From: Rickettsiales bacterium
GTDB lineage: Bacteria > Pseudomonadota > Alphaproteobacteria > Rickettsiales > UBA1997
Length of the DNA stretch: 5,713 nucleotides
Direction: 5' to 3'
Assembly (NCBI GenBank): GCA_023262945.1
Contig: JALQXY010000168.1
Span: forward strand, 1 to 5,713
In this document: positions 5,305 to 5,713 of the stretch, one piece after another
Numbering within the stretch: the stretch's first letter is position 1
How the letters are laid out: every line of letters begins with the position of its first letter
Translations under genes and position numbers: made by a program
Notes under the pieces: generated by a model
What the model was told of the DNA's origin: nothing
Seen by the model: the letters and a program-made list of their open reading frames with translations, nothing else
Database searches by the model: none

Positions 5305-5580
5305 TGTTTAAAATTGATTTACTGTATATCATAAATGGTAAGAGTAGATTTATATTATAATTTAAGACTGTTGAAATTAATAAAATTTTCAAAATAAAAA
5401 CTCTGTACAGCTAAAATTGTTTCGTTTTCAGTCAAAACTAAGGAAAATTTGATTTACAAAAGTCTTAAATTTAATGCGAATAATATTTTTGTAAAATTAA
5501 ATTTATATTTTTTATGAAAAAGTAAAAGTTTTAAGTAATACATACCATAATCACCAATAAAGCCACTCCTTTATTTTAAT
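5305..5580. other. Gene-free AT-rich region upstream of zapE with nested inverted repeats
   Basis: No convincing frame is seen. The stretch should contain the zapE promoter; a possible -10 (TATGAT on the minus strand, near 5320-5326) lacks a recognisable -35. Several inverted repeats are nested: AATTTAAGACT (5359-5369) with AGTCTTAAATT (5461-5471), AAATTTTC (5383-5390) with GAAAATTT (5443-5450), GTTTT/AAAAC (5424-5438), the 8-base palindrome CTGTACAG (5403-5410), and a competing pair TAAATTTAA (5466-5474) with TTAAATTTA (5498-5506). A structured RNA is conceivable, but low complexity makes chance pairing likely. I see no tRNA cloverleaf. Confidence 0.5.
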
Positions 5581-5610
5581 ATTGGCCCACCTGACAGTGG
5601 CTACTTTTTT
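5561..5610 (+). terminator. Inverted repeat plus T-tract across the right junction
   Basis: AGCCACT (5561-5567) and AGTGGCT (5596-5602) are exact reverse complements with a 28-base loop, followed after AC by six T (5605-5610). On the plus strand this has the outline of an intrinsic terminator, but the loop is long and no plus-strand gene lies upstream for it to end. The left arm is in AT-rich DNA and the right arm in the GC-rich block, so it spans the compositional break. It may instead be a trace of the joining event or coincidence. Confidence 0.25.
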
Positions 5611-5713
5611 GCGCTGCTGACAAAGAGCGGTTATTCCCCAGGTTTGTTTTCCCCGTCAAGACAAACTGCCCTCCCCCTCGCCCCTCGACCTGCTGCCGCC
5701 CCGGTGGGGCTGC
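5581..5713. other. Compositionally foreign right flank (about 60% G+C)
   Basis: Hand count gives 80 G or C in 133 bases, against 14 in the preceding 60. The far end is pyrimidine- and C-rich (CCTCCCCCTCGCCCC near 5670-5684). A plus-strand frame is open from a TAA at 5548-5550 to the right edge (54 codons, no ATG, proline/alanine-rich at the end), crossing the junction. I do not recognise it and its openness may reflect the high G+C. The block resembles neither the AT-rich core nor the 45% G+C left flank, so the two flanks need not share a source. Confidence 0.55.

Noticed and set aside
5305..5580. tRNA gene upstream of zapE
   Set aside because: No acceptor/anticodon/T-arm combination could be assembled; the GGTAAGAG-like start at 5337 is not followed by a T-loop.

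Overview
The central ~5.1 kb (about 490 to 5580) is very AT-rich bacterial DNA (roughly a quarter G+C), with short lysine/asparagine/isoleucine-rich proteins, weak or absent Shine-Dalgarno sequences and palindrome-filled spacers. Gene content (lipB, a small GDPD, ruvA, an AFG1/ZapE ATPase) and style fit a reduced intracellular alphaproteobacterium, most likely of the order Rickettsiales. This is an inference from composition and protein style; no rRNA or other taxonomic marker is present.

Layout: 1 to ~485 is a block of about 45% G+C, unlike the rest, with fragmentary open frames on both strands. A 243-residue protein of unknown function, possibly hotdog-fold, lies on the minus strand at 494-1225. 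A gene-free 640-bp spacer (1226-1861) carries a tandem repeat with interchangeable palindromic cores and two further hairpins. A minus-strand pair follows: lipB (2478-3146, GTG start), overlapped by 23 nt by a GDPD-family phosphodiesterase gene (1862-2500). Divergent from lipB across a 77-bp gap with a perfect AT palindrome is ruvA (3224-3859, plus). It converges on zapE (4006-5304, minus) across a 146-bp spacer full of interlocking inverted repeats. Upstream of zapE is a gene-free AT-rich stretch, and from about 5580 to the end the sequence jumps to about 60% G+C.

The recognisable genes are housekeeping: lipoate attachment to 2-oxoacid dehydrogenases and the glycine cleavage system (LipB), glycerophosphodiester turnover (GDPD), Holliday junction processing (RuvA) and a division- or membrane-linked ATPase (ZapE). 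Apart from the lipB-GDPD pair they do not form one pathway. I see no defence, CRISPR or toxin system and no complete mobile element. The points most worth a second look are the two compositional junctions (chimeric contig, or bacterial DNA next to foreign/host DNA), the paired palindromic repeats at 1476-1557, the interlocking inverted repeats between ruvA and zapE, the divergent ZapE, and the unrecognised 243-residue protein.
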